Shown here piece by piece: positions 23,566 through 31,645 of a stretch of 31,826 nt of DNA. The position numbers and the translations under genes are program-made. Origin of the DNA: H111-94 sp034436045 (GTDB lineage: Bacteria > Chloroflexota > Ktedonobacteria > Ktedonobacterales > Ktedonobacteraceae); NCBI GenBank assembly GCA_034436045.1, contig DAOTVZ010000149.1, positions 1 through 31,826 of the forward strand. Direction: 5' to 3'. How positions within the stretch are numbered: the stretch's first letter is position 1; every line of letters begins with the position of its first letter. The notes beneath the pieces were generated by a model. The model was not told the origin of the DNA. It made no database searches and saw nothing but the letters and a program-made list of their open reading frames with translations.

Positions 23566-24855
23566 TTAGCCGAGCAGCGCGTATGGGCTTTGCAGTAAAC
23601 GCTTAACTTCCTGAAGGAAGCGAGCGACTGTTGCGCCGGAGATAATACGATGGTCGGCTGATAACGTTATCGTCATGATATCGCGGATCACGGGCTGTCC
23701 ATCGACAGGAACGAATTGCTTACGGCTGGAAGCTATGGCCAGGATGGCAGCTTGTGGAGGATTGATGACCGCAATAAACTCGGAGGTATCCATCATGCCC
23801 AGGTTGGAGACCGTGAAGGTGCCGCCCTCTAAATCGGCTGGGGCCAGCTTGTTATTGCGCGCTTTGGCAATGAGTTCTTTTGCTTCGCGGGCAATGGAGC
23901 GTACCCCCTTGATATTGGCATCATGGATCACGGGGACAACCAGGCCGGTAGGAGCATCGACCGCCATACCCACGTGAATGTGCTTGTAGCGGACGAAATG
24001 ATCTCCTTGCAAGGAGCTGTTGATTTCGGGGAACTTCTCCAGGGCCAGCGCTGCCGCTTTGATGATCAGATCATTGACAGTGACCTTGACCCCATCTTCG
24101 CCTGCCGCCGCGTTGAAGGTCTGGCGTATTGCGAGCAGATCAGTCATATCGACCTCGCTGCTGACATAAAAGTGCGGAATGGTCTGTTTTGCCTCGGTCA
24201 GGCGGCGGGCGATGAGTTGCTGCACGCGAGAGAGTTTCACCAACTCTGCATCTGGTGGAGCGGAGGGAGCAGGGGCGGCTGGTGGAGCAGCGACCGGCTG
24301 AGGCGGCGGAGCGGCGGGAGCTGCAATGGTGGCTGGCTGAGGAGCGGCAGAGGCAGCGCGTTGTTCCAGCACATCCTCGATGTCATCACGCACAATGCGC
24401 CCACCAGGGCCGGTACCTTGCACCTGGCGCAAATCGATGTTGTGTTCTTCGGCCATACGACGGGCGAGAGGTGACGCTTTGATCGTGGCTCCATCACTGG
24501 CGACGACGCTGGCGCGAGGGCCGCTGACAGCCGGTGCTGATGCCTCTGCTTGTGTCGTTGGCGCACTCGCCTGAGCGGCCTGGACAGGCTGCTCTTGTTG
24601 GGGAGTAGTGGTCGCGCCTGCACCGGTGCCAATGATGGCAATAGGCTGACCGATAGGGACGGTTTCGCCTTCCTGAACTAATATTTGTTCGAGGGTTCCG
24701 GCATCGTAGGCTTCCAGGTCCATGGTGGCTTTATCAGTCTCGATTTCCCCCAGGATATCACCTTTGTTGATCTTGTCGCCCGGCTTCTTGAGCCAGCGCG
24801 CAATCGTACCCTCTTGCATGGTATCGCTGAGGCGGGGCATGGTGATTTCTGGCAT
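23566..24855 (-). CDS. pdhC: pyruvate dehydrogenase E2, dihydrolipoamide acetyltransferase
   Basis: About 429 residues. Domains in order: one lipoyl domain with Lys42 in EIETDKATMD, an alanine/proline-rich linker, the E1/E3-binding domain (ASPLARRMAEEHNIDLRQVQGTG and GRIVRDDIEDVL), a second alanine/proline linker, and the catalytic domain ending with SADHRIISGATVARFL. It transfers the acetyl group from lipoamide to CoA in the complex core. The frame opens at 24900, but AGGAGG ten bases before the ATG at 24855 and the canonical MPEITMPRLSDTM start settle it. The gap to pdhB is seven bases. Branched-chain or acetoin dehydrogenase E2 is a less likely alternative. Confidence 0.93.
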   Translation of the reverse strand: MPEITMPRLSDTMQEGTIARWLKKPGDKINKGDILGEIETDKATMDLEAYDAGTLEQILVQEGETVPIGQPIAIIGTGAGATTTPQQEQPVQAAQASAPTTQAEASAPAVSGPRASVVASDGATIKASPLARRMAEEHNIDLRQVQGTGPGGRIVRDDIEDVLEQRAASAAPQPATIAAPAAPPPQPVAAPPAAPAPSAPPDAELVKLSRVQQLIARRLTEAKQTIPHFYVSSEVDMTDLLAIRQTFNAAAGEDGVKVTVNDLIIKAAALALEKFPEINSSLQGDHFVRYKHIHVGMAVDAPTGLVVPVIHDANIKGVRSIAREAKELIAKARNNKLAPADLEGGTFTVSNLGMMDTSEFIAVINPPQAAILAIASSRKQFVPVDGQPVIRDIMTITLSADHRIISGATVARFLQEVKRLLQSPYALLG

Positions 24856-24862
24856 AACGATA

Positions 24863-25852
24863 TTACCTCCTGCGTCGGGGTGCAAGCTCTTGAATCGCAT
24901 CTACGAGTTGTTTGGAGCCTGTGAGCGCTGCTCGCTCTAGCGGTTTGGAGTAGGGCAGCGGCACCTCCACACTGGCTACTCGTTTAATCGGGGCATCCAG
25001 GTCGTCGAAGGCCTCCTCCTGGATGCGGGCGACAATCTCAGCCCCAACGCCATATGAGAGCCAGTCTTCCTCAAACACGATGGCGCGGTTGGTTTTTCTG
25101 ACCGAGTTGACGATGGTCTGGGTATCGAGGGGGCGCAAGGAACGGACATCGACGACCTCGATGCTCAAGCCATTTTCCTGTTCTATGCGGCGCGCAACAT
25201 CCAGGGCGACGGCGGCCATGCGCGAATAGCTAATAATAGTCAGATCGCGGCCCTCTTTGGTCACGCTGGCCTGCCCGAAGGGGACGGTGTAGTCGCCATC
25301 AGGCACCTCGCCTTTGACATTATAGAGCGCCAGGTTCTCCAGGAAGAGCACCGGGTTATTGTCGCGCACGGCTGTGCGCAACATGCCTCGCGCGTCGGCA
25401 GGAGTGGAAGGGGCTACCACTTTGAGGCCGGGGACATGGGCGAACCAGACCTCCAGGTTCTGAGAGTGGGTAGCGGCCAATTGTTGTCCGCCGCCGCCTG
25501 GTGTGCGAATGACCATCGGGACGGGGCATTGGCCACCAAACATGTAATAGATTTTGGCGGCATGGTTGACGATCTCATCCATTGCAAGGATGATGAAATT
25601 GATTGTCATAATTTCCACGATGGGTCGCAGCCCTAACATGGCTGCTCCAATGGCCATGCCTACAAAACCATTTTCACAAATGGGAGTGTCTACAACCCGT
25701 TTGGGGCCGAACTCTTTGAGCAGGCCTGCCGTGATTTTGTATGAACCCTCGAAGGTGCCAATTTCCTCCCCCAGCAAGAACACGTTCTCATCGCGCAACA
25801 GTTCTTCGCGTAATGTATCATGCAGGGCCTGGCGATATGTGATCTGAGCCAT
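24863..25852 (-). CDS. pdhB: pyruvate dehydrogenase E1 component, beta subunit
   Basis: A 329-residue E1 beta subunit of the two-chain 2-oxoacid dehydrogenase. Characteristic segments are ITYRQALHDTLREEL, FLLGEEIGTFEGSYKIT, RVVDTPICENGFVGMAIGAA, RTPGGGGQQLAATHSQ and the C-terminal domain with VEVVDVRSLRPLD-type sequence and FEEDWLSYGVGAEI. With pdhA it forms the thiamine-diphosphate decarboxylase. AGGAGG is ten bases upstream of the ATG. It lies 24 bases after pdhA and seven before pdhC. Confidence 0.95.
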   Translation of the reverse strand: MAQITYRQALHDTLREELLRDENVFLLGEEIGTFEGSYKITAGLLKEFGPKRVVDTPICENGFVGMAIGAAMLGLRPIVEIMTINFIILAMDEIVNHAAKIYYMFGGQCPVPMVIRTPGGGGQQLAATHSQNLEVWFAHVPGLKVVAPSTPADARGMLRTAVRDNNPVLFLENLALYNVKGEVPDGDYTVPFGQASVTKEGRDLTIISYSRMAAVALDVARRIEQENGLSIEVVDVRSLRPLDTQTIVNSVRKTNRAIVFEEDWLSYGVGAEIVARIQEEAFDDLDAPIKRVASVEVPLPYSKPLERAALTGSKQLVDAIQELAPRRRR

Positions 25853-25876
25853 ACTTCTTTCCCTCCTGACGACGTT

Positions 25877-26920
25877 TCAGTTGGCATAGATAAAGTCGAA
25901 CAGTGTCTCCACCGCTGGATCAGGACTCTGATCGGCGAACTCGACGGCATGCTCGACTTCCTGGTTCACCTGTTCCTCGATCTGCTGAAGGCCCGCATCA
26001 TCAATGATGCCTGCCGTTTTCAGGCGCTGGGCAAAGGCCGTGATGGGGTCATGAGCGGCGCGTTCCGCCCTGACTTGCTCCTGGTCGCGGTAGCGGTCGG
26101 GATCGACTACTGAATGACCCCGAAAGCGGAAGCTGACAGCTTCAATCAAGCTCGGTTCGTGCTGTTCACGTGCCATATTGGCGGCGCGGCGCATGGCATC
26201 GCGCACGGCCAGTACATCGGTGCCATCGACCCGCTCACTATACATGTCAAAAGCGCAAGCCTTGCGATAGATTTCGGCGACCGCCGATCCCTTATCCACG
26301 CGCAGCCCCATACCGTACTGATTGTTGACGACAAAATAGATGATGGGCAGATGATAGATTTTCGCAAGGTTAAGCGATTCGTAAAACGGCCCTCCGTTGG
26401 TCGTGCCATCACCCATCTGGCAGGCCACAATCTGGCGGGAGCCGCGATAGGCCAGAGCGAAGGCGGCCCCGGTCGCCAATGGAATCTGTCCTCCGACAAT
26501 GGCATAGCCGCCCATGAAGTGTTTGTTGATGTCAAACAGATGCATAGAGCCACCACGCCCGCGTGAGCAACCTGTCTCCTTGCCGAACAACTCGGCCATG
26601 ACAGCCTCAGGCGTGATGCCGCGACCAATGGCATAGCCATGTTCGCGGTAGTTGGTGTACACATAGTCATCTGGCTCCAGGCCCTCGCAGAAGCCGACAA
26701 CGGTTGCTTCCTCGCCGAGATTCAGGTGACAGTAGCCACCAATTTTGGCTCTGGTATACATTTCGCTTGTTTTTTCCTCAAAGCGACGAATGAGCAACAT
26801 TTCATGATAGTAGTGGAGCAGTGTCTCGCGGTTTTCATCCTTGGGGATGGGAGTATGCACTTGTTCGTGGGTAGAGGTTGCAGTAGTGACCTCTGCCGGT
26901 TGTTTGCTTTGTGTGTCCAA
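25877..26920 (-). CDS. pdhA: pyruvate dehydrogenase E1 component, alpha subunit (TTG start)
   Basis: A 347-residue E1 alpha subunit. The thiamine-diphosphate motif is GDGTTNGGPFYESLN running into FVVNNQYGM. The phosphorylation-loop region, in family terms, is FRGHSVVDPDRYR. SRGRGGSMHLF and GGYAIVGGQIPLATGAA are also typical. The first codon is TTG with AAGGAT about ten bases upstream; the nearest in-frame ATG would remove part of the conserved first helix. The N-terminal 30 residues are unconserved and polar. It opens the E1alpha-E1beta-E2 series; no E3 gene follows in this cluster. Confidence 0.94.
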   Translation of the reverse strand: MDTQSKQPAEVTTATSTHEQVHTPIPKDENRETLLHYYHEMLLIRRFEEKTSEMYTRAKIGGYCHLNLGEEATVVGFCEGLEPDDYVYTNYREHGYAIGRGITPEAVMAELFGKETGCSRGRGGSMHLFDINKHFMGGYAIVGGQIPLATGAAFALAYRGSRQIVACQMGDGTTNGGPFYESLNLAKIYHLPIIYFVVNNQYGMGLRVDKGSAVAEIYRKACAFDMYSERVDGTDVLAVRDAMRRAANMAREQHEPSLIEAVSFRFRGHSVVDPDRYRDQEQVRAERAAHDPITAFAQRLKTAGIIDDAGLQQIEEQVNQEVEHAVEFADQSPDPAVETLFDFIYAN

Positions 26921-27018
26921 GGTGCATTTGATCCTTTCTTGTCAACAGTGGAGTAGCCGGGCGGTGTGACCCGGCCCCAACAGTTTTGCGATCTACGAAA
27001 GTGTCGATAGCCAGATTA

Positions 27019-27486
27019 TTATGATCCTGGAGACGCTGATTCAGACGAAATAGGTACATTGCGTGTTCCACAACGAGGGCATTGCTCTGGGGAGCGCTCG
27101 CTGCGGATGGTTTCTCCACAGACCGGGCAGACCCAATGCATAGCTACCTCTTTCACGAGGTCTGCGCGGCTTACAATGCCAACCAGCCTGCCCTGATCCA
27201 GTACGGGCACACGCTTAATGCGCTCATGCACCAGGAGATAGCTAACTTCTTCCAGGTCGGTGTCTGGCGTGACACTGATGACTCCACGGCTCATAATCTC
27301 CCCGACCGTGCGCCCCTTTTTGCTAATGATATCGTACTCAGTTACCACACCTATGACCCCATTGTGCGCATTGACAACGGGTAGTCCGCTAATACGATGT
27401 TCCGCTAGCAGGCGTGCCGCCTCCTCTTTGGTCTGGTTTTCTGTGACAGTAATCACCTTGCTGGTCATTATGTCTTCGACTTTCAT
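27019..27486 (-). CDS. tandem CBS-domain protein with C-terminal zinc ribbon
   Basis: A 155-residue protein. Two CBS motifs (residues about 1-55 and 62-115; IMTSKVITVTENQT and IMSRGVISVTPDTD) form a Bateman module, which in known proteins binds adenine nucleotides or SAM. A rubredoxin-like zinc ribbon follows with Cys120, 123, 136 and 139 (CPVC and CPRCG). The combination suggests a small regulator that senses energy state. It lies between the malic enzyme and pdhA on the same strand, so control of the pyruvate step is a reasonable guess. The frame opens at 27627, but AAGGAG just before the ATG at 27486 sets the start; the upstream part is the inverted-repeat element. Confidence 0.88.
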   Translation of the reverse strand: MKVEDIMTSKVITVTENQTKEEAARLLAEHRISGLPVVNAHNGVIGVVTEYDIISKKGRTVGEIMSRGVISVTPDTDLEEVSYLLVHERIKRVPVLDQGRLVGIVSRADLVKEVAMHWVCPVCGETIRSERSPEQCPRCGTRNVPISSESASPGS

Positions 27487-27525
27487 ACTTTCATCTCCTT
27501 CCAACAAACTATCCTGGGTTTTGAG

Positions 27526-27658
27526 GTAGGGACGGAGATTTATCTCGTCCGAGCCACAGACTAGAGATATCCGCGTGGGTCGATCTTGCTCGGAAACACG
27601 TTGATCCACGTATTGGACACGATTCACTGGCTCGGATAGGATAAATCTCGGTTCCTAC
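27526..27658. repeat. 133-bp element with 30-bp imperfect terminal inverted repeats
   Basis: Arms 27526-27555 and 27629-27658 are complementary at 25 of 30 positions, including an unbroken GAGATTTATC core and TCCGAGCC end. The 73-base interior has a further pairing between a CGTGGATC arm and a GATCGACCCACG arm. It fills the gap between the malic-enzyme stop and the CBS gene leader. No target-site duplication is clear and no T-tract follows. It may be a MITE-like insertion or a structured mRNA segment. Confidence 0.6.
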
Positions 27659-27664
27659 ACCGAC

Positions 27665-30277
27665 CTATCCCGCTGTTTCGTTGAGTGCGGGAACGGGGGC
27701 CATGATTCCTTCGTAGATGAAATCGTGGCAATAGCGTTCGACAAGGTGCGGATCCACGTGTAAGCGTGCCACCCCTGTCTCCATAGCGGCCTGGGCGACG
27801 GCGGCAGCTAGAGCGGGGGCTACTTCGTAGTTCATGGCCGGGGGGATAATCCGGCCTTCCTGCAGATCATGCTCGCTCACCAGCGCAGCTAAGCGCTGTG
27901 CAGCCGCGATTTTCATGGTTTCATTGATGCGACGGGCGCGCACGTCTAAGGCCCCTCGGAAGAGGCCGGGGAAAACCAGCGAGTTGTTCACCTGGTTGGG
28001 GTAGTCCGAACGCCCTGTTGCCACCACGCGGGCACCGGCCTCTCGCGCGGCATCAGGCAGTATTTCGGGGTCAGGATTGGCCAGAGCGAAGACAATGGCG
28101 TCCTGAGCCATCGAGCGCACCATCTCTTGAGTGAGAATGCCCGGTGCCGAGACGCCGATAAAGATGTCTGCTCCCTTGACAGCCTCAGCAAGACTGCCAG
28201 TTCTGCCTTCCGGGTTGGTGCGAGCTGCCAGTTCTGCCTGAATGGGGGTCATGCCGGTCAGGCCAGGATGCAGAATACCGGGACGATCTACCAGCAGGAG
28301 CTTGCCTATGCCCCATTCTAACAGCAATTTGGCGGATGCGATGCCGGCCGCGCCGACCCCTACGAGGACAGCGGAAACGTCCTGCTTCTGTTTGCCCACC
28401 AGGCGTAGCGCATTCATGATGCCCGCTAGAATGACAATTGCGGTGCCATGCTGGTCATCGTGGATAACCGGAATATCTAGCGAGTTCTGGAGTCGGCTCT
28501 CCACTTCAAAGCAACGAGGGGCGGAGATGTCTTCCAGGTTAATGCCACCGAAGGAAGGAGCAATATGTTCTACTGCGGCGACAATTTCATCCACATCCTG
28601 AGTTTCCAGGCAGATAGGATAGGCTTCGATGCCCGCAAAAGTCTGGAAGAGAATGGCCTTGCCTTCCATCACGGGCAAGCCCGCGCGTGGGCCAATGTTG
28701 CCCAGGCCCAGTACCGCGCTCCCATCAGTCACTACTGCTACGCGATTGCCTTTGCCTGTGTAGTCAAAGACTGTTTCCGGGTGGGCAAGGATCTGCCGTG
28801 TGGCGGCGGGCAGTCCAGGATGCAGATAGAGTGAACTGAGTGTGAGGGAGTCACGAATAGGAAGCTTAGGCTGAATTTCCAGCACGCCTTGATAGCGTCT
28901 GTGTAGTTCGAGCGATTGCTCCTGCAAGTTGGCATAGTGGTGTGATGGGGGTGGGACAGGTCGATGCCCTTCATAGACTGTGGCCCATGTCTGCCTTTCG
29001 ATCTCAGCGGGATCTTTTTCGACACGGGCTACGCCGCTTTGTCGTGCCGCCTCGGCGACCGCGCGAGCGATACGGGCAGCTATAGTGTAGTCCATGACAG
29101 ATGGCACTACGCGGTCTGGGGAGAGTTGCTCTAGGGGAACCATATCTGCCAGCGTGTAGGCCGCTGCTAGCAGCATCTGCTGGTTGATGACGGGAGCGCG
29201 AATGTCCAGGGCACCACGAAAGATACCTGGTAGAACCAGCGTTTGTGTTAGTGGATGAGCTGTATCAGGACGGGCTGTTACCACGACGGCGGCTCCGGCC
29301 TCTCTTGCCATCGCCGGTGAAATGTCGGGATCGGGCAGGGTAAGGGTAAAGATAATCGGATGTTCGGCCATTGTGCGAATCATGTCGGGAGTGAGCGTAC
29401 TCCAGGAAGAGAGGCCGATGTAGACGTCGGCATTGCGCAGTGCATCTGCCAGGGAGCCTTTAAGGTCGGTGGGATTGGTCTGCCGCGCGATATCCAGTTT
29501 GGCCCAGTTCATATTATGGAGCCGATAGCGCTCAAGAATGCCGAGCCGATCACAGACGAGGATGTGTTGGAAGCCTGCGAGCATGAGGAGGCGGGCCGTG
29601 CCGATGCCGCCAGGGCCTGAACCATTGATTACAATATGCACGGCCTCTTTAGGTTTGCCTACCAGTTTGAGCGCGTTGAGGAGCGCGGCCAGAATCGTGG
29701 TGGCAGTGCCATGCTGTTCGGCATGTAGTACAGGGATGTTCACGGCTCGTGCCAGGTGATCGGCGACCGTAAAACAGCGAGGAGAAGCAATACTACTCAG
29801 GCAGAAGCCGCCGAAGGTGGGCCAGACCGCGATGCCAGTGGCGATGATCTGTTGGATATCCTGTGTATTCAGGCAGATGGGGAAAGCATTAACCCCCCCA
29901 AAGGTCTTGAAGAGAATGCAGGCATCTTCGAGCATGGGCAAGGCCGCCAGCGGGCCGATGTTGCCGAAGCCGAGGGCCGATGAGCCATCTGAAATCAGTG
30001 CGATAGTGTTACCACGAATGGTATAGTCGAAGGATGTGAGCGGGTCTTGCGCTATCGCCAGGCAAGGAGCAGCTACTCCTGGGGTGTAGAGCAGGCTCAA
30101 GACAGAGCTATCCTTGAGCGGAACCTTGCTGGTGACACCAATCAGGCCGCGAAAGCGCTTGCGATACTCCAGCGTCTCTTGTGGTTCCAGGCCGAAAGGA
30201 GAAAGAGGAGCCTGCGAAGACTGGCTAGCTGTCTCTGCTTGTAAAAATACCGGCTGGCTACCTATTGGCTCATTCAT
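27665..30277 (-). CDS. tandem-duplicated malic enzyme, N-terminal copy degenerate
   Basis: An 870-residue protein with two complete bacterial malic-enzyme units (about 30-435 and 450-860). The second has the expected catalytic set: Tyr484, Lys540 (MEGKAILF), metal ligands Glu582-Asp583 (NLEDISAPRCF), HDDQHGT (606-612) and the NAD(P) loop GVGAAGIA. In the first, Tyr64 (LYTPGVAAPC) and the Rossmann loop GSGPGGIG remain, but the lysine is Ala119, the Glu-Asp pair is Ser161-Ser162 and HDDQHGT is HAEQHGT. The N-terminal copy is therefore probably structural or regulatory. The second copy should decarboxylate malate to pyruvate. AAGGAG eight bases upstream sets the start. Usual bacterial forms have one unit of about 400 residues or one unit fused to a phosphotransacetylase-like domain. 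Confidence 0.92.
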   Translation of the reverse strand: MNEPIGSQPVFLQAETASQSSQAPLSPFGLEPQETLEYRKRFRGLIGVTSKVPLKDSSVLSLLYTPGVAAPCLAIAQDPLTSFDYTIRGNTIALISDGSSALGFGNIGPLAALPMLEDACILFKTFGGVNAFPICLNTQDIQQIIATGIAVWPTFGGFCLSSIASPRCFTVADHLARAVNIPVLHAEQHGTATTILAALLNALKLVGKPKEAVHIVINGSGPGGIGTARLLMLAGFQHILVCDRLGILERYRLHNMNWAKLDIARQTNPTDLKGSLADALRNADVYIGLSSWSTLTPDMIRTMAEHPIIFTLTLPDPDISPAMAREAGAAVVVTARPDTAHPLTQTLVLPGIFRGALDIRAPVINQQMLLAAAYTLADMVPLEQLSPDRVVPSVMDYTIAARIARAVAEAARQSGVARVEKDPAEIERQTWATVYEGHRPVPPPSHHYANLQEQSLELHRRYQGVLEIQPKLPIRDSLTLSSLYLHPGLPAATRQILAHPETVFDYTGKGNRVAVVTDGSAVLGLGNIGPRAGLPVMEGKAILFQTFAGIEAYPICLETQDVDEIVAAVEHIAPSFGGINLEDISAPRCFEVESRLQNSLDIPVIHDDQHGTAIVILAGIMNALRLVGKQKQDVSAVLVGVGAAGIASAKLLLEWGIGKLLLVDRPGILHPGLTGMTPIQAELAARTNPEGRTGSLAEAVKGADIFIGVSAPGILTQEMVRSMAQDAIVFALANPDPEILPDAAREAGARVVATGRSDYPNQVNNSLVFPGLFRGALDVRARRINETMKIAAAQRLAALVSEHDLQEGRIIPPAMNYEVAPALAAAVAQAAMETGVARLHVDPHLVERYCHDFIYEGIMAPVPALNETAG

Positions 30278-30336
30278 GAAAATTCTCCTTGTGTGAGAAC
30301 AGCCAATGCGAGATTACTTTTGGAATCCTATGCGCT

Positions 30337-31059
30337 TTAATTTTCTTCTTGCGGAAGAGCAGATTGCCACTGACTGCTGTCGTATTCAGGGTATGCAATT
30401 TCCCAGATATTGCCTGGCTCCTCGCGTGTTTCCCAGCGCCGCAAGGCGTCTCTGAGTACCTTACGTTGTAAGTCAGGTTGGTGTGGGCCACCCAGGGAAT
30501 TTCCTGGCTTAAACTTGTATGGATAGATGGCGCGCGGTGGACCGGCGGGCCTGGAACTATCGGGTATGACGGTAATCAATACGGTTGGGATGCCCACCAT
30601 CTCGATTTCGCGTTGGATTGCAACTACAACCCGGTGACAGAGCGGTCAGCCAGCAGTGAGAATAACGCCGTCGGCTTTTGAGCGGGAGATGATCTTTGCC
30701 ATCTCCGGCGCGGCTCGCTCGTACAGGTCGCGCATGTTTTGTGTGTAACCCATGAAACCGAGATGTTTATCGCTAACTCCGGCAATCACTCTCTCTGTTA
30801 CCAGTTCGCGCAGTCGGTCGATAGGAAAGATACAGTTGATGTCCCGGTCGGCATCGTGATGGTCATAGTGATCATGTGTGACCATTAGTTGTTCGGCCTG
30901 CACGTCGCCCGGAATGAGCCGCCAGCTATTATCACCGTTGATATCATACGGTTCCTGGCTGCGCAGGTGGACGCCTGCTGTTGAGACGAGCGCGAAAACG
31001 CTGTCACGCAGCTCTCGAAAACGTGGTGTATAGGGGATACACCGTTTTGACATCGCCAT
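30337..31059 (-). CDS. GrdB-family reductase-like protein, candidate selenoprotein (UGA = Sec138)
   Basis: Two same-frame pieces, 31059-30649 and 30645-30337, are separated by a single TGA at 30646-30648. Read through, they give one 240-residue protein of the glycine/sarcosine/betaine reductase selenoprotein B family. Visible blocks are FALVSTAGVHLRSQEPYD, VTHDHYDHHDADRD, FPIDRLREL and DGVILTAG, then U-PLCHR and VAIQREIEMVGIPTV after the TGA. The TGA falls exactly where relatives carry the first redox residue of CPLCH/UPLCH, giving Sec138 and Cys141. A hairpin like a bacterial SECIS follows at once. AGAGGAG before the ATG is strong. The function is probably a thiol/selenol redox reaction; the substrate is unknown. 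The alternative is a nonsense mutation in a cysteine version. Confidence 0.82.
30615..30648 (-). promoter_or_regulatory. candidate bacterial SECIS element with the UGA codon
   Basis: On the minus strand the UGA (30648-30646) is followed after 13 bases by GGGTTG (30632-30627), a six-base loop TAGTTG and CAATCC (30620-30615). The stem has six pairs including one G-U; a further U-G closing pair would leave a tetraloop AGUU with G in second place followed by U. Position and loop agree with what is known of SECIS hairpins, which lie just after the codon and present a GU in the loop. No folding energy was computed. Confidence 0.6.
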
Positions 31060-31103
31060 CTTGCTTCTCTCCTCTATCCATCGACAAAAACTCTCTCTTG
31101 AGC

Positions 31104-31133
31104 AGTATATGCCATATTTATGTTGTGGGGCAA
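31104..31133 (-). promoter_or_regulatory. putative promoter of the selenoprotein candidate
   Basis: On the minus strand TTGCCC and TATACT lie 18 bases apart, about 45 bases before the start codon. The predicted leader is about 38 bases and contains the AGAGGAG ribosome binding site. Confidence 0.45.
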
Positions 31134-31193
31134 GGTGAAGATGCCTGTTTGATAGAACCTGCTTTTTCCTGCTTTTTGGCTCGTCCTAAGCAC

Positions 31194-31222
31194 TTGACAT
31201 TTTTGTATTTACATATTATCAT
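31194..31222 (+). promoter_or_regulatory. putative strong promoter of tusA
   Basis: A perfect TTGACA (31194-31199) and TATCAT (31217-31222) are 17 bases apart in AT-rich DNA. The transcript would start near 31229, leaving a leader of about 125 bases. Confidence 0.65.
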
Positions 31223-31230
31223 TATTTCTA

Positions 31231-31250
31231 AGTTTCTAAAATAAGAAACT
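31231..31250. promoter_or_regulatory. inverted repeat at the tusA transcript start
   Basis: AGTTTCT (31231-31237) and AGAAACT (31244-31250) are perfect 7-base arms around six bases. Being just downstream of the -10 box, it is placed like a repressor operator. Confidence 0.4.
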
Positions 31251-31353
31251 AACAGTTCAGGTTACTTCACTCGCGTCCCGTTCATGACCGTCAGGGTTTA
31301 TGATGTCGTCTACGTAGTCATTCGTACATTGAGGTACCAGCGGGAGGTTCAAC

Positions 31354-31596
31354 ATGCCACCAGTCGAGAAGGTTGACCGCACTTTAGATTGTCTTAAACT
31401 ACTCTGCCCTGTTCCCATTATCAAAATCAGTAAGGCTGTAAAGGAGTTACAGACCGGCCAGACGCTGCTCATGCTTGCCGACGATCCCGGCTCCAAAGCG
31501 GATATGTTGGCCTGGGCCAAGCAGACAGGTAATGAGTTGCTGGGCATTGAGGAGGAGGGCAAAGTCTTCAAGTTTTACGTGCGTAAAACGCGCTGA
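31354..31596 (+). CDS. tusA: TusA-family sulfur carrier protein
   Basis: An 80-residue protein with the family hallmark CPxP: the LDCLKLLCPVPIIKISKAVKE segment places the persulfide-carrying cysteine in CPVP near residue 18. The remainder follows the usual TusA beta-alpha-beta pattern. TusA carries sulfane sulfur between proteins, for example from a cysteine desulfurase to tRNA thiolation, or in sulfur oxidation; the YedF branch accompanies selenium metabolism. GGGAGG six bases upstream fixes the start. It is followed after 49 bases by a DsrE-like gene on the same strand. Confidence 0.9.
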   Translation: MPPVEKVDRTLDCLKLLCPVPIIKISKAVKELQTGQTLLMLADDPGSKADMLAWAKQTGNELLGIEEEGKVFKFYVRKTR

Positions 31597-31645
31597 ACGC
31601 AATGACAAGCATCTTTTTTCCCCGCTACTCTAAAGGAGTTGTTAC

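Larger units (their letters stand above)
31060..31353. other. divergent promoter region between selenoprotein candidate and tusA
   Basis: A stretch of 294 bases without a gene. It holds a promoter on each strand and an inverted repeat at the plus-strand transcript start. The arrangement allows joint control of the selenoprotein candidate and the TusA/DsrE pair. Confidence 0.6.

Noticed and set aside
23923..24474. Long plus-strand frames antisense to the PDH genes (also at 3700-3990, 5308-5700, 6615-7073 and 26114-26566)
   Set aside because: They mirror strongly conserved genes on the minus strand, lack ribosome binding sites and show no family features.
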